DNA of 64,000 bases from Smittia aterrima (Eukaryota; Arthropoda; Insecta; Diptera; Chironomidae): contig CP093830.1 in NCBI GenBank assembly GCA_033063855.1, positions 11,346,854-11,410,853 on the forward strand. Direction: 5' to 3'. A model generated the notes under the pieces. The model saw nothing but the letters and a program-made list of their open reading frames with translations, was not told the DNA's origin and ran no database searches. The position numbers were made by a program, and so were the translations under genes. This document shows, in pieces, positions 11,120 through 23,500 of the stretch (its first letter is position 1; every line of letters starts with the position of its first letter).

Positions 11120-11793
11120 ATGTTGGCACATCTCTTCATTATCTTAAGTTTGATTTCAACAATTTCTTCGGAAAGTCGTGTATACTTTTACAATGTCTCA
11201 GTGAATTCGCAATCAAATATTGTTGACTTAGATATTGTCACTCATTTGGCTGGAGGCTTCAACTTTTCTTATTCGTTGAGGGTATGGCATCATTTTGTTT
11301 TAATCCAACAGCTTGGTTTGTAGTTCAATTAAGTTGTTGATTTTTAGTCTGATCAATAAAAATATTTTTTATTAAATAGTAATTTTTGAAGTTCGTGTTC
11401 CCAAGCAATCGAGCTCTAGAGATTTTGACATTTCTTTGATGAAAACGACGATCAACATGTGCAAGTACGACGCAACAAAGGAATCGAATTTGATCCTTAA
11501 ATTGATTGCTGAGGCTTTCGTTGAAAACTGTCTACAGTTTGAAATGAAATGTCCGTTTTCTAAGGTAAATCTTTAATTCTTTTACGAACTAGAAAAATAC
11601 TTTTTCTGTTCAGGGATTTTATCTCAGCTCTTGCAAATCGGCTGATTTGTGCAGAGGCAAATGCGGATCGATTCCTGATTGGATGCCTCCAGGAAGAATC
11701 AAAGTATCCTTCAAGTTCATGGGTCGCTACGAAAATAGAAAGCGAATGGCTGAGTTGTTCACACTCAATGCTTTCATTCGATACGAGAAATAG
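11120..11793 (+). CDS. small secreted DUF1091-like protein, tandem copy 2
   Basis: Exons 11120-11315, 11380-11564 and 11614-11793 give 186 residues, the same exon lengths as copy 1. Signal peptide MLAHLFIILSLISTISSES. The body is close to copy 1 (INMCKY, KCPFSKG, CGSIPDWMPPGRIKVSF). Changes concentrate in the first exon after the signal and in charged surface-like positions. The 183-bp spacer before it shares the AT-rich upstream block of the other copies, including TTCATTTTAAAAAC some 50 bp before the ATG. This suggests each copy carries its own promoter. The start is the first ATG and aligns with the other copies. Confidence 0.82.
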
Positions 11794-11956
11794 CAAGTGT
11801 TGGTTAATGATGACTTCCTCATTAAAGGGTTCCATAGGGCTCGGTTTAACTAATTTATTTTAAATCACTTGTTATGACCAATTATTACATGAGGTTTAGG
11901 TTATTGATGTTCATGCCCTTCATTTTAAAAACAAAATTGTAACTAAACAGTCGAAA

Positions 11957-12638
11957 ATGTTAGCACATTCCTTAATTATCTTGACTTTGGTTTCAAAGAT
12001 TTTCACGGAAAGTCAAATATATTTTTACAATGTCTCAGTGAACTCTCATTCAAATATTGTTGACTTGGATGTAACCACTGCTTACTTTGGAGGTTTCAAC
12101 TTTTCTTATTCGTTAAGAGTCTGGAACCATTTTGTTATAACGCATCAGCTTGGTTTGTACTTTAATTTAATTTTTAAGTTTAATCAATAAAAATATTTTT
12201 TTTTTAAATAGCAATTTTTGAAGTTCGTGTTCCAAAGCAATCGAACTCTAAAGATTTTGAAATCTCGTTAATGAAAACGACAATCAACATGTGCAAGTAC
12301 GCAGAGACAACAGAGTCGAACGTGATCTTTAAAATGATGGCTGAAGCTTTCGTGGAAAACTGTCAACAGTTTGAGATGAAATGTCCATTTGCCAAGGTAA
12401 GAGTTAAATCACTAAAGGTAAATTTAAAATTTCAAAGGAAAACATCTTTTCTTTTCAGGGATTTTATCTCAGCTCTTGCAAATCGTACGATCTCTGTAAA
12501 GGCATGTGCGCGTTGATTCCAGATTGGCTGCCTCCGGGAAGAATCAAAGTGTCCTTCAAGTTCATGGGTCGCTACGAAAATATAAAACGAATGACTGAGT
12601 TGTTCACAATGAATGCTTTCATTCGATACGAAAAATAG
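11957..12638 (+). CDS. small secreted DUF1091-like protein, tandem copy 3
   Basis: Exons 11957-12152, 12212-12396 and 12459-12638 give 186 residues. Signal peptide MLAHSLIILTLVSKIFTES, then YFYNVSVNSHSNIVDLD. The core cysteines are kept (INMCKY, KCPFAKG, DLC), but where the other copies read KCGSIPDWMPPG this one reads MCALIPDWLPPG. The reading frame is intact and every splice site is canonical, so it is probably functional. Position and strand match the other members of the array. Confidence 0.82.
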
Positions 12639-12822
12639 CATAAATGGCTTCAGATATCCACGGATTTTTCACGTTCTTGGAAAATCGCGAACAAATATTG
12701 TCAGTTGAAAAATTCCAACTAATTTCTTTTAAATTACTTTTTATCTATATTTATCAAAGGTTTATTTTAATGACGGATTAGCTATTCATTTTAGAAACAA
12801 AGTTTTAACGAAACAGTTGATG

Positions 12823-13501
12823 ATGTTTGCACATCTCTTCATTATCGTGACTTTGGTTTCAAGAATTTCCACGGAAAGTCAAATATATTTTTACAATGTC
12901 TCAGTAAACTCGCAATCAAATATTGTAGAGTTAGATATTGGCACTCCTGTGGTAGGAGGATTCAACTTTTCTTATTCCTTAAGAGTCTGGAATCATCATG
13001 TCATTACGCAAGAGATGGGTTTGTAGTCCAATTACATTTTTAGCTTTTATTCTAATTAATAAAATGAATATTTATTAAATAGTTATTTTTGAAGTTCGTG
13101 TTCCCAAGCAATCGAGTTCTAGAGATTTTGATGTTTCATTGATGAAAACGACGATCAACATGTGCAAGTACGTGGCAACAACGGAATCGAATGTGATCCT
13201 TAAATTGATTGCGGAGGCTTTCGTTGAGAGTTGTCAACATTTTGAGATGAAATGTCCGTTTGCAAAGGTGATATGTTAAAATATTTAAGATCCCAAAAAT
13301 CATATTTTTTCTCTTCAGGGATTTTATCTCAGCTCATGCAAATCGTACGATCTGTGTAGAGGCAAATGCGGATCGATTCCAGATTGGATGCCTCCAGGAA
13401 GAATTAAAGTGTCCTTCAAGTTCATGGGTCGCTACGAAAATAGAAAGCGAATGGCTGAGTTGTTCACACTCAACGCTTTCATTCGATACGAAAAAAATTA
13501 A
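12823..13501 (+). CDS. small secreted DUF1091-like protein, tandem copy 4
   Basis: Exons 12823-13018, 13083-13267 and 13319-13501 give 187 residues, one codon longer at the C-terminus (RYEKN). Two ATGs lie in frame at 12820 and 12823; the second aligns with the start of the other copies (MFAHLFIIVTLVS). The third exon is close to copy 2 (RKRMAELFTLNAFIRYE), suggesting recent duplication or gene conversion in that part. AATAAA at 13505-13510 overlaps the 3' end and probably serves as the poly(A) signal. No degenerate fifth copy is visible downstream. Confidence 0.82.
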
Positions 13502-16500
13502 CGAAATAAAATAGTTCGGAAGTTTTGTTTTTAAATCCTGAATTAGTGTGTGAATTAGTTTTGTTTTTAATTATTATGCGTGTTCAATTAATTGCTAAAT
13601 CCAAGCGTAACGACTTTGATGCCATCTCCGGACGTTCTCGTTTTGTTATCAATCTCGGTCAAAGACAAATTTTGTACACAAACAATTTTAAAATATCTTT
13701 TTATAATTTCTTTCTAATCTGAAAAAAAAGATGATCATGACACAGAACTTTTGTTTTACAACTTGTCTTATTTCTTCCAAAACTTTTTGATGATAGAGAT
13801 TATTTTAAAAATCATTTCCGCGGAAGCACAACAATGTTTCCTGCACAAAATATTAATTTCAATTCGTGCATTTAAACTGAAGGTGATTTGCATAAATTGT
13901 GTGAAAGCGGTTTTATTAATTATTGTCCATGATTTTGATATTCCTTGAATTTTATTTTCTAAAATGAATTTGAAACAAGACAAATTGTCTTTATTGTTTG
14001 AACTTTTAATTAAAAATGATTCAATGTCTGTTAAATTTTGTTAAATCAATTTATTTTAAAATTAACATTCAACTTCATTTTTACTTACAATCCTGAAATG
14101 GTCGATCATCGTTAGAATCAACGATCAACCTTTGCAATGTTAGTTATCTTCAAACAAACGTTCACCTCAATGATCTTTTCATATTGTTAAGAGCTCTTCT
14201 GACATCTGCGGTCACTTCAAAAACTGGAATCATCCAGAATAAAAGAAATGATTGTTTTGAAGTGTACAAGTGAATTTTATTTCTTAATATTTGCCCTAAT
14301 TTACTTTTGAATGTTTAATTATTCTTAATATTTGCTTGTACTACGAAAGCATCCAAATATGAATAAAATTCCCTCGCGAACTCGTGAAACTACTTAAATA
14401 GAAATCGGAAGCTGATCAAGGATGAAATACCACAATTAACGCTATCTCATTGAGAGGAACAGTTAAATCAATAAGTTTTATCTGCTTAATTAGCGAGATT
14501 GACAATGAGAAGTTTCAAAAGCTTTTTGTGAAACTGTAATGATGCGAATTACGAGTTTTATGAGAGGAAATTCCAACACAAACGCTCTGAGCTTGATGAT
14601 TTGTGAGTCAAAACAAATCCGAGAGAAGCCGTCCATTGTCGTCAGACCCGAAATTGCACAGTCATATAAGAATGGAAACGACAAACAAGTTTGCAACTAA
14701 ATTATTCGAAATGTCGTCACTAGACTCGGGAACCTGAAAAGAGTTCTTCTACCTCATCAGACAAAAGAAAGGAAAATAATTTCAATGACGTCGAATATTT
14801 TGAAATTACGTGTGAATCTTAATGTTCCTAATTCTAATAATTCTTTCAATTAGTGAACTTTAGCCTAATCTTAAAGACGCTTTTCTGCGTAGCAAGCTCT
14901 TCTCTTCTCAGTCAACACAATCATGAGCTTCAACTGCAAACAACGTCGAGCTATGTCGTGATGATACGAGTGTGTGTTTCTTTCCATGTGGATAGCGAGA
15001 AACAAATCGCTCAAACAGGAAAAAGACATTTAGTTTTCAATCGAACGTCAGCCGAACAAGCGGTTCAACAAAAATTTCTGTTCGCGACACGAAAGTGCAA
15101 AGTTTTTCGAGGCAAATTAATTAACAAGTTCGCGGAGTACGTGACAAATTCGCATTTGGTTATTTTGCTTTCGAATTGATTTGAGGCCATCGGAAATCAC
15201 TTGACCATTGAACACGTCAACACAAGCTCCATAAAGTTAATTCAGCTTAAAAGTTCGAAGTTATTCGCTGAGTTTGTGATTTTTATCAAAAGGTGTGAAA
15301 TTGTTAGTCATATCAAAGATTGAATGAAACTGGAGGAAACTCTCATCAAATTACGCAAATGGCGTTCTCCTGAAACATGAGAAGATTCTCGAGGCAAACA
15401 CAGAACTCGCATTTAATTTCATGGTCAATTCAATCGTTTGCCAGCACAAAAGATCGGCGATTGCGTAATTCCCGTGTTCGGGTGTTTGACCTTCGCACCA
15501 TATTTTATCAAAAGTCTCGAGTCAAAATTACTGATCTTCCATAATTTGTGAAAAGTTTATTGATTGAGAATGCGACGTCACAACATCAGAGACTCGCTCA
15601 GTGAGCCAGTAAACCAGACGAACGTCTTTTTATTTCATGCTCTCATTGCATAATTTGTGGTTGACTGCCCAACTTTCACTTGCGTCACGCTGCAAAAAAT
15701 ATTTTTAGGCGGTTAAGCATGTTGTAAACAGATTTTCCCGTTTAGCCGATTACAACTCAATGATGAAATATCTAAGAAAAGTTTATTTATGGACTTGAAG
15801 ACCTTATCGCTAATGTTTGATTGTGATTCACAAAAGGGAAGAGAGAGACGCGACTTCAAAAGGTGATTCGATATGAAATCAGCCACGAGCTGATAACTTT
15901 CAAGGTCTGTCAAATCGATTCGACAAGTTCCATTGTGAAACTCAATAACTTCTTAATCAGAAACAACGAGAGGTTAAGAATCTTTCAATTTAAGTTTATT
16001 CGCCTTCTGACTTTCAAGATTGATCCGCGAATTTTGTAAATGATTGCGAAATATTCTCCGATGTATGGAAACCGAAATTCTTTTCATTTCAATGTCGATG
16101 CGCACACATGTAAGATCGTACATGATCAAGACTCAACTGGGAAATTATTGTGGCGATGAAGATGACGATTCAAAAAAAAACTTTACTCGTGTCAGCTAAT
16201 GAACGTTTGACATGTAAAAAATAATTGATGGTCCAACTTCAACCTTGGGAAAGATAATTCGATGGCCTGAGATAATTTTTTTTTTATCAAAACCTTCCGT
16301 GACGTGGAAAGAGCAAATTCCTTTTACGGGACATTAATCACACAGCTGAGATAAGCAAACATTACTTATCAGTTCAACACCAAATAAGGAAGAACCCTTG
16401 AAAATTAAAAAGTCACTGATTTAAAAATGAATCGCAAACATTGTGTGAAAGTTTCGTCTTGTCATCCACTTAGATATATTCTCGACTGTTGCTGGGACAT

Positions 16501-16647
16501 CTTTGCCGATAAATAAAAAATAAACTCAGACTTAGTTGTTTATCAATTCTGCTATGTAATCTTCCTCACGCTTATCAGCAACAGTTGGTTGAATGCTTCA
16601 ACGTGTGCGAGTGGGACAGACTGACAGAATAAAAAAAATTCTTTTCT
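13502..16647. other. 3.1-kb intergenic region
   Basis: AT-rich and not convincingly coding. The frames of 60-110 codons here lack a proper ATG, splice partners or recognisable motifs. It contains the poly(A) signal of the last tandem gene (13505-13510) and presumably regulatory DNA for the reductase gene. No tRNA-like cloverleaf or element termini were spotted by eye. Confidence 0.45.
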
Positions 16648-16682
16648 TCAGTTTCTCGTTGAATTGCTTAATCATCAGACGT
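16648..16682 (+). promoter_or_regulatory. Inr-DPE core promoter of Cpr
   Basis: TCAGTT at 16648-16653 matches the arthropod initiator with +1 at the A (16650). AGACGT at 16677-16682 matches the downstream promoter element and falls exactly at +28 to +33. There is no TATA box 30 bp upstream. The predicted leader is 98 nt to the ATG at 16748. Confidence 0.6.
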
Positions 16683-16747
16683 GTTCTTGTATTCTCTCTT
16701 GAGACTCAAAAAAGTTTTATTTTTATAATTTGACAACAGATTTTAAG

Positions 16748-19700
16748 ATGGAAGGAGTTCAGGAAGAAGCTGTAGCTCAAGCTGAGCCCTTCTTCAGTTT
16801 GTTGGACTTCATTTTATTAGCACTTTTGCTCGCTGGAGCTGGTTGGTGGCTCTTGAGGAGTAAAAAGAAGGATGTGCCAGCAGTCAAATCTTATTCGATT
16901 CAACCGACTGCAGTCAACACTCTCACAATGGCTGAAAACTCCTTCATCAAGAAGCTGAAGTCATCTGGACGTAGTCTTGTTGTTTTTTATGGATCGCAGA
17001 CAGGAACGGCTGAAGAATTCGCCGGACGTTTAGCTAAAGAAGGACTTCGTTATAGACTCAAAGGAATGGTTGCTGATCCTGAAGAATGTGACATGGAAGA
17101 ACTTTTACAACTTAAAGACATTGAGAACTCACTCGCTGTCTTCTGCTTGGCAACTTATGGCGAAGGTGATCCAACCGACAACGCAATGGAATTTTATGAA
17201 TGGATTAACACTGGTGACGTCGATCTCACAGGCCTCAACTATGCCGTAAGTTCATAAGAATTATTCATTAGCAGCTGACAACGTGAACGAAAGTGAAGTG
17301 AAAGCAAATATCGATTGAAAACCTTCTACGACTCAAACCACAACTAGACCGAAGAATTTTAATTTCAATCAAATCTAATGGAACGAAAAACACGAAGATC
17401 ATCGTGAAGTCATCCAAGATAAATTTATTCTCTCGTCTGGATCAAATGAGATTTCATCATTTTACTAAGTTACATAATTTATGATGATCTCTGAAGAATT
17501 TTCAAATCAAATCTAATTTCTTATCTTAGGAAATTCTTCTTTTCAATTGAAAGATATCAAGAGTCGCTAAAAAAATTGTTGCTCGCGCTTTGTGAGCAAC
17601 TAAATCTCACACACACCAACGCATTGGGCAACTCGACATTTGCTCGAGCTCGTTCTCGATTACAAATTAAAATGAGCGGTCGCTCGAGCTGTAGTTCAAG
17701 TTAAAATGCCGTGATAATTAGTGCAAGGTGCAATTAGTCAAAGTTTAACTCAAATCAAGTTGAAGGGTCAAGGAGATCAAGTCGTAAAACCAAGAAAACG
17801 TGGTTGGTTGCATCATCACTGAAACTCGAATATTCTTCGAGACAGATAAAATAATGAAGAAAATAAGTTTAATTCTGATACGTCATTGTTATACAATGAC
17901 AGGAAATCATCTTCTAGTCAAAGGTTTAGTGAGATTTAATCAAATCGAGAGGTTCACGTTGTCAAAGGTTGAAGAAAAAAGACAAACTTTAATCCGGATT
18001 TCATCACAAACAATCTTGTCTTGCTTTAGGTATTTGGTTTGGGAAATAAGACATACGAACATTACAACAAAGTCGCTGTCTTCGTTGACAAACGACTTGA
18101 AGAGCTTGGGGCCACAAGAGTCTACGAGTTGGGCTTGGGAGATGATGATGCCAAGTAAGTTTAATTAAAATCAAATCAACAATTTCTTCATTCGATTTTA
18201 TTTTTCTAGTATTGAAGATGATTTCATCACATGGAAGGATTTGTTCTGGCCAAAGGTTTGCGAGCACTTCGGAATCGAAAGCACTGGAGAAGAAGTCATG
18301 ATGAGACAATATCGTTTGCTGGAACAACCAGATTTGACTCCCGATAAAATCTACAAAGGCGAAGTCGCTCGACTTTATTCTCTAGCTAATCAGCGACCTC
18401 CTTTCGACGCGAAAAACCCTTATCTTGCTCCAATGACCGTCAATCGAGAGCTTCACAAAAGTGGTGGTCGCTCGTGTATGCATGTTGAGTTTGATATCGA
18501 GGGATCCAAGATGCGTTATGAGGCTGGTGATCATGCGGCTGTCTACCCCGTTAACGACACGGATCTTGTCGAACGTTTAGGAAAATTGTGCAATGCTGAC
18601 CTTGACACTATATTCTCTTTGGTCAATACTGATACAGACAGCAGCAAGAAACATCCATTCCCTTGCCCTACAACTTACCGAGCAGCTCTCACTCACTATT
18701 TGGAAATCACCGCCGTGCCTCGTACACATATCATTAAAGAGTTGGCTGAATACTGTAGCGACGAGAAAGATAAGGAGCTCTTGAAACTCATGTCTTCGAC
18801 TACAGTCGAAGGAAAAGCAAAATATTTAGCTTGGGTTGCTGATGCTTGTCGCAACATTGTTCACATTCTTGAGGACATTCCATCGTGTCGTCCACCGATC
18901 GATCATATTTGTGAGTTGCTTCCACGTCTGCAACCACGTTTCTACTCGATTTCATCGTCATCGAAGGTGAGTGACTTATTTATTTGCTGATTCTTTGACG
19001 TCAACTCAAGTTTAATTATTTTAGCTGCATCCAACAACTGTTCATGTCACAGCTGTTCTCGTCAACTACGAAACAGCATCAGGACGTACTAACAAAGGTG
19101 TCGCGACAACTTTCTTAGCTCTTAAAAAACCGAAAGAAGGAGAACCGCTTCCGCGCGTTCCCATCTTCATTCGCAAGAGTCAATTCCGCTTGCCAACGAA
19201 ACCCGAAACGCCGATTATCATGATTGGTCCAGGAACTGGCTTGGCACCTTTCAGAGGATTCATTCAAGAACGTCATCAATCAAAGCAAGAATTAGGATCA
19301 ATTGGTGAAACAATCTTGTACTTTGGATGCAGGAAGCGCTCTGAAGATTACATCTATGAAGAGGTTCGTGATTAACTTTTAATTCCCTTAATCAAATCTT
19401 TAAATTTAACTTTATTTTGTAGGAGCTTGAAAATTACGCTCAGCAAGGGTCAATCACCTTGCGTTTGGCATTCTCTCGTGACACCAATGAGAAAGTTTAT
19501 GTCACGCATTTGCTTGAAGCGGATTCTGATAAAGTCTGGAATATCATTGGCGAAAACAAAGGACATTTGTATCTTTGCGGGTGAGTTCTTGAAAATATCT
19601 CTTCCGACAATCATCTAAAACATTTCTTTTGAATTACGCAGTGATGCCAAGAGCATGGCAACTGATGTCAGAAACATTCTGCTTAAAATCATCAAAACCA

Positions 19701-19786
19701 AGGGCAATATGAACGACACTGATGCTCAGAACTACATTAAGCGGATGGAGACTCAAAAGAGATATTCGGCTGACGTCTGGAGTTAA
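16748..19786 (+). CDS. Cpr: NADPH-cytochrome P450 reductase
   Basis: Six exons, 16748-17245, 18030-18154, 18210-18966, 19025-19363, 19423-19580 and 19642-19786, give 673 residues, the usual size. An N-terminal hydrophobic anchor (LLDFILLALLLAGAGWWLL) holds it in the ER membrane. The FMN domain shows YGSQTGTAEEFA, ATYGEGDPTDNA and VFGLGNKTYEHYN. The FAD domain shows YEAGDHAAVYP, RFYSISSSS and KGVATTFL. The NADPH domain shows GPGTGLAPFRGF, YFGCRKRSEDYIYEE and YLCGDAKSMATDV, ending DVWS with the stacking Trp. It passes electrons from NADPH through FAD and FMN to microsomal P450s. Intron 1 is unusually long for this region (784 bp). All cofactor motifs are intact. Confidence 0.96.
17246..18029 (+). 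other. long first intron of Cpr
   Basis: 784 bp between the exon ending at NYA and the exon starting VFGLG. It begins GTAAGT and ends TTGCTTTAG. No coding exon or repeat is seen inside. It may hold regulatory sites, but none is recognised. Confidence 0.6.
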
Positions 19787-20575
19787 ATTAATTCTTTTGA
19801 TCAAACACATTCGCATTAAGGAAAAAAAGATAATAATATTTGTTATGCTTTGTGAAAGGATGAGAAAATACATTTGCATTTTTAGGAGATCACACGTCTT
19901 TGAATTTCTCTGTTGACAAAAAGTTTGGTTTTCCATGTGAGTCAGAGTCTCTCTCGCCGCTCTCGGAAAACATGTGAAGTTTTGTTATTTTCTAAGAGAA
20001 GTTTTCCTTCTCTCAATCGCGCACGCGTTGATTCATTCAGGTAGGGAGCGAAGGAATTTGTAGGATTTTCAATGAAAATGTTCTCTTGGAGAGAAAATTT
20101 CCAACCCCAACGCTTATCGCAACCCCAACGTTCGCCTCTGTTTTAGACTGGAGAAATTTTCCATCAGGAAAATTCGGAAAAACTCAGTTTTAGAGGAAAT
20201 AACTGAGTTGTTTAATAAAATAATTCTTCAACTTCATTTAACTTTCCTTGTGAAGTGAAAATTTATCATTTTCTTTGTTAAGTTGTGGCCAAGTCGCTGA
20301 AAAAAAGTGATAAAGAAATTTTTCCTCAATTTCGTATTGCTCAGCTGTGAAAAGTTTTTTTGTTTCCAACTTCAATTCACTTCAAACACAAAATGCAATC
20401 GATAAAGCGAAAATTTGGTGCTTTGTCGTCGTGAATCATGGAAAAGTTTGAGGAAACGATAAAGCAAGTTCGCTAATTCGTCGATGAAAATTCTTTTCAC
20501 AATCAAGAAAAATCGATAATTCATACTTAAAGAGAAAAAAAAAGTAAAGAAGTCTCCTCATCTCGATTTGAGGAA
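19787..20575. other. intergenic, Cpr 3' end and iRhom 5' region
   Basis: 789 bp. No exon could be supported. It should contain the Cpr 3' UTR and the promoter and leader of iRhom. A TCAGTT at 20184-20189 lacks a matching TATA or DPE, so no start site is proposed. Confidence 0.4.
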
Positions 20576-23500
20576 ATGCCTTCATCCGACAACGGAGAAA
20601 TCGAAGCGTATCATCATTTGGGATGTTTCCAACAGCCAGTCCCCAACCATCATCATCACTCATCGTCATCGAATGGATCTTCAACACGAAGACGTTCAAG
20701 CTATGGACAAAGTCACTTCTCTCAGCAGCTCGCAGCAGCTCCAATTATGTTCAAAGATTCGTGTTCATTGATTGGATCGCAGGATAATCTTGGATGCTCA
20801 TCGCCATCTCGTTATGATTGCTACGTGACAACGACAAGTCGACCACAGTCGAGATATGAAGAGAATATCACTTGTTGTATTCCTCCGCCATCGCCAGCTC
20901 CAAATAATGATAGATTCGTGATTGGAATGCCTGGGCCACAACATCGTTTGATGGTTCAACAGCAGCAGCAACAACAACGAACGATGTCTCCTAACTCAAG
21001 GTAAAAAACAACTTTTCTAAATTTATAAAAAAAAATTAAATTTAAAATTTCTTTCTTTAGATACCGAAGTAGCATGTCTGATCGTTATCGTGAGATGTCG
21101 CAAAGTCCGGGACATTTTCTTGCGAATTCAACACCTTTGGCATCAAATGACAACTACACAACTTACTTGTCATCAACTGTTCACACTCCAGTTAAGCGAT
21201 ACATTCCAACTCCACCATTGACTTGTACAAGCGATGGCCCTTCGTCTCAATATAGCGATGGTCCCTCACTTAGCAACCCAGGTTATCATCTTTCACTTCC
21301 ACCGCAGAATGCTTTGTCCCAAATTGGTTCGTCGCAAACTTTGAAGCCTTCAAAGTCACGAATGAATCAACAACAAGCTCCACAGTATCGAATCAACATG
21401 AAATGTTGTACAGATTCTCAGAAACAGCAAATTACGACAACAACTTTGCCACTGCCATCCTCTTCTCATGCTGATCATTATGCTACAACACCCCGAGTTC
21501 GCCCAGCTAGCGTCAGTGCAAAAACCAGCAGCTCAGGTGTCTCGAATTCATCAACCGCCACCTCAATTTGCTGTCAAACTGGAAGTCAAGGACAATGCGA
21601 TTATGGATCTCGAGCTTCAGGTTCTGATTACGGTTCGATCTCAAGCTCAAGTCGAGTTGCTACGCCGATTAATTTGATGAATCAAACAGATCAATCGTGC
21701 TTGAACTGTCGTCGAACAACAGGTGTCCATCAGACGACACAAACGACTGGTCCAATAAGGTGAGCTCTGATCATTCATCCCTTGCGAAGGTTTTCACTAA
21801 ATAAAATTTATTTTAGTCCAGTCCCACAGCAACCGATGACGTTGCCAACGATGCCAGACTGTCATCAATCTCAATCGCCATTGAGTCCACAACCGTCTTC
21901 GACTCATTCAGTCGCATCTGTGCAATCTGTTGCGTCTTTGGCACCTGAACCAGCTTACTCATCAGTCGTTCACCAGGAAAAGGTTGAAGAAGAATTGAGC
22001 GCTGGTCATCAGCAACAAATTCATTTGAATAAGACGATTAACGAGCAGATTTCTCATCAATCAATTCAACCCGATCAATCGATTAACGACAGCAATCGCT
22101 CGTTCATGTTCCAGTACCAACATAACGATTCATCTTCAAATCTTTTGAATTCAAATATGAATCTGCAACAACGCAATGCTTTGCAGCAACGACAGCAAAA
22201 TCAGTCGCGTTACTCTCGAAAGCAAAAGGTCAAGGAATACGTCAAACGTGAAATTGCAAAATTCTTTGGGGTCGATATCTTGAGTGAAGAAGAAGAACGA
22301 ATCAAATGGTTCGAACGACAAAAACGTTTGGCAATTCGATGCTTCGGTCAACTTCGTGACGACATGGACATCTCGAACTCACCACGTCATCATCAAGGAA
22401 GGAACGAACAGCTTGGCTATAGGCCAGACATTCTTCCAGCGCAGAACACTGAAGAGAATGAAAGAACTCATTATAAAATCGAACGGAAAGCTTCAGTCGC
22501 GACGATGATGTGGAATGGAATTTCATATTTAATCAGTCGAAGAAATCCTCGTAAGCATAAGCAGTGGTCACGATCGTTTGCACCAGCTCATGTGAAGAAC
22601 AATGATGACAATGACTTGTGCGATGGATTAAGTCCGATTCAGAGCGATGAGACATTCTTCGACTCTCCCAGTTCCAATCAGAACAGTCAAGATGGGAGTA
22701 ATCGTCAAATGTATTCAGCAGCGAGCGCTTCAGTTCGCAACAACGGCTGGCAAATCAAATCAAACCAACACGAGCATGAATTACATTCAGGAATGCGAGT
22801 TGGTTGCCGAATCTCATCACAGTTGTTGGATGGTATCATGGACAACTCAAGACGACCACTCATGAATGAAATTAAATTGCAACGACCGAATGATCTCGAT
22901 GATCGTCACGATTACCGGCCGTTCTTCACTTATTGGATTAACACGGTTCATATTCTCGTCTTGGCGATAACTTTGATCTGCTATGGAATCGTTGCGTTTG
23001 GTATTGGATTGGAGCATAAATCAGGACAAGTCATGGTCACCAACTTGAACTTGCAGCAAGTCTCGCATCACGAGCAAAGAAACGTTTGGATTGGGCCTAG
23101 AAGCATGGATCTCGTTCATCTTGGTGCTAAGTTTGGTGGCTGTATGAGACGAGATGCGAAGATACTTGATGTGATCGCAAAAACGAAGAGAAAGGAACGA
23201 GAGACGGCCTGTTGCATTAGGAACGATGACTCTGGTTGCGTGCAGACATCGCAAGCTGAATGTTCGGTTGGCGGTTTGTGGCCAACACAGAAAACAATTT
23301 CAACTTGGAAGAAATGGTCGCCTGGCGATTCTGGACCTGGAGGGAGGATTTCAGGAAGTGTTTGTGGTTTAGATCCAAAGTTTTGCGACGCACCAACCTC
23401 AGTAGCGCCATATGAATGGCCTGACGATATCACAAAGTGGCCAATATGTCGAAAGACGAATTCTTTCTCTCATCGCTCTCGACTCAAAGATCATACAGCT

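Noticed and set aside
14853..15179. 108-codon plus-strand frame after the small-gene array
   Set aside because: It begins with GTG and has no ATG near its start, no splice partners and no motif. Most likely a chance frame.
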